Positions 5,497 through 6,375 of a stretch of DNA of 6,375 bases are shown here, piece by piece. The notes under the pieces were generated by a model. That model did no database searches. It saw nothing but the letters and a program-made list of their open reading frames with translations, and had not been told where the DNA came from. Origin of the DNA: CBFGWV01 sp965652545. Lineage in GTDB: Bacteria; Pseudomonadota; Gammaproteobacteria; Competibacterales; Competibacteraceae. The stretch lies in contig CBFGWV010000284.1 in NCBI GenBank assembly GCA_965652545.1, positions 1-6,375 on the forward strand, written 5' to 3'. Each line of letters starts with the position of its first letter. Within the stretch, counting starts at the first letter, position 1. Made by a program: the position numbers and the translations under genes.

Positions 5497-6375
5497 CTAA
5501 AAGATCGACTTGCGCGTCAGCGTGGTGAACAACTCCAAGGCTGCCGTCCCCACGCAGGAATTTCCCGAGCGATCCAGCTCCGGTGCCCACACCGCCACCG
5601 ACATCTCGCCCGGCACCACCGCCACGATCGCCCCACTCACACCGCTCTTCGCCGGCAAGCCCACCCGATACGCAAAACTGCCCACCGAATCGTACGTCCC
5701 GCACGTCAACAGTACCGCATTGATCCGCTTGCTCTGACGCTCCGTCAGGACCGCCTCATCCATCACCGGAGACACACCCCGGTTCGCCAACGGCAACGCC
5801 AAGCGCGCCAGATCCACACACGTCCCCTGCATCGCACACTGATGACAGTACACCGCCAACAGCTCCGCCACCGGCGTCGCAATCCGGCCATGGCTGGTCA
5901 TCAGATGTGCCAGCGCCGCATTCGTATGCGAATGCTCCAGCTCCGACGCCGCCACGTCCAGATCCCAGTCCAGGCCATGATTGCCCGACAACACCCGGAC
6001 ATAATCACGGAACAACGTGCGCGCCTCCGGATGCGTCTGGATCAGCAAATCCGTGATCACCAACGCCCCCGCATTGATGAACGGATTGCGCGGGAACCCC
6101 TGCTCGTGCTCAAGCAACACCAGCGAATTGAACGGATCGCCCGAAGGCTCCTTGCCCACACACGTCCACACCACATCGCCGTAACGGTTCAGCGCCAACA
6201 TCAGCGCAAACAGCTTCGACACACTCTGCAAGGTGAACGGCGTATGCGCATCGCCGGTCGTATAGAGCCCACCGTCCACCGTCGCCACCGCCATACCGAA
6301 CTGCCGCGGTGGCACCGCCGCCAGTGCCGGGATATACGTCGCCACCCGGCCACGGCCGAAATGCGGCTGCACCTC
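5497..6375 (-). CDS. glsA: Glutaminase, GlsA family (partial, N-terminus outside window)
   Basis: Hydrolyses L-glutamine to L-glutamate and ammonia in the cytoplasm; a serine-dependent beta-lactamase-like fold, not an amidotransferase. 292 residues are visible, and comparison with the roughly 308-residue E. coli enzyme suggests about 20 N-terminal residues are missing beyond the right edge; the GTG at 6370-6372 is internal rather than the start. Visible family marks in order are GRGRVATYIPAL, the catalytic SVSK (S51-x-x-K54 by visible numbering) in TLQSVSKLFAL, KEPSGDPFNSL, GFPRNPFINAGAL, SELEHSHTNAALA, QSKRINAVLLTCGTYD, and near the C-terminus LPAKSGVSGAIVAVVPG and GNSCVG. The protein ends normally at KSIF. 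It converges with nudC. In other bacteria such enzymes serve nitrogen supply or acid tolerance; nothing here decides between these. Confidence 0.95.
   Translation of the reverse strand, partial: EVQPHFGRGRVATYIPALAAVPPRQFGMAVATVDGGLYTTGDAHTPFTLQSVSKLFALMLALNRYGDVVWTCVGKEPSGDPFNSLVLLEHEQGFPRNPFINAGALVITDLLIQTHPEARTLFRDYVRVLSGNHGLDWDLDVAASELEHSHTNAALAHLMTSHGRIATPVAELLAVYCHQCAMQGTCVDLARLALPLANRGVSPVMDEAVLTERQSKRINAVLLTCGTYDSVGSFAYRVGLPAKSGVSGAIVAVVPGEMSVAVWAPELDRSGNSCVGTAALELFTTLTRKSIF

Overview
The window is a GC-rich stretch of a bacterial chromosome with compact genes and strong G/C bias at third codon positions. The gene families (NudC-type NADH pyrophosphatase, GlsA-type glutaminase, DUF1772 protein with a TetR regulator, secreted VWA protein) fit a high-GC proteobacterium, and the NudC and glutaminase look gammaproteobacterial. 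I cannot name a genus from sequence alone. Five protein-coding genes are present. Two run off the edges: the TetR gene at position 1 and the glutaminase gene at position 6375.

Layout. Positions 1-987 (minus strand) hold a two-gene unit: a small DUF1772 membrane protein, then a TetR/AcrR-family regulator that starts at GTG inside the end of the first gene. Just upstream (1000-1028) are two tandem AT-rich near-palindromes of 14 bp, the best candidate operator for that regulator. Positions 1087-1218 keep the C-terminal end of a VapC-type PIN toxin, a gene remnant abutting the next gene. Positions 1214-3949 (minus) encode a 911-residue exported protein with an N-terminal VWA domain and six tandem 89-residue modules. 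A 154-base divergent spacer separates it from nudC (4104-5066, plus). Then comes a 430-base convergent gap without a credible gene. It holds a perfect 30-bp inverted repeat with nested hairpins, a dense run of further hairpins, and a possible terminator. Glutaminase (minus, 5497 to the right edge) closes the window.

How the parts relate. Only the DUF1772/TetR pair looks like a functional unit: shared strand, overlapping reading frames and a promoter with operator-like repeats, which suggests autoregulation. The VWA gene, nudC and glutaminase appear to be separate transcription units with no evident shared pathway. The least explained parts are the VWA repeat array, the palindromic and structured gap at 5067-5496, and the toxin remnant at the 3' end of the VWA gene. 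I see no CRISPR array, tRNA, rRNA, complete insertion sequence or recognisable new defence system.
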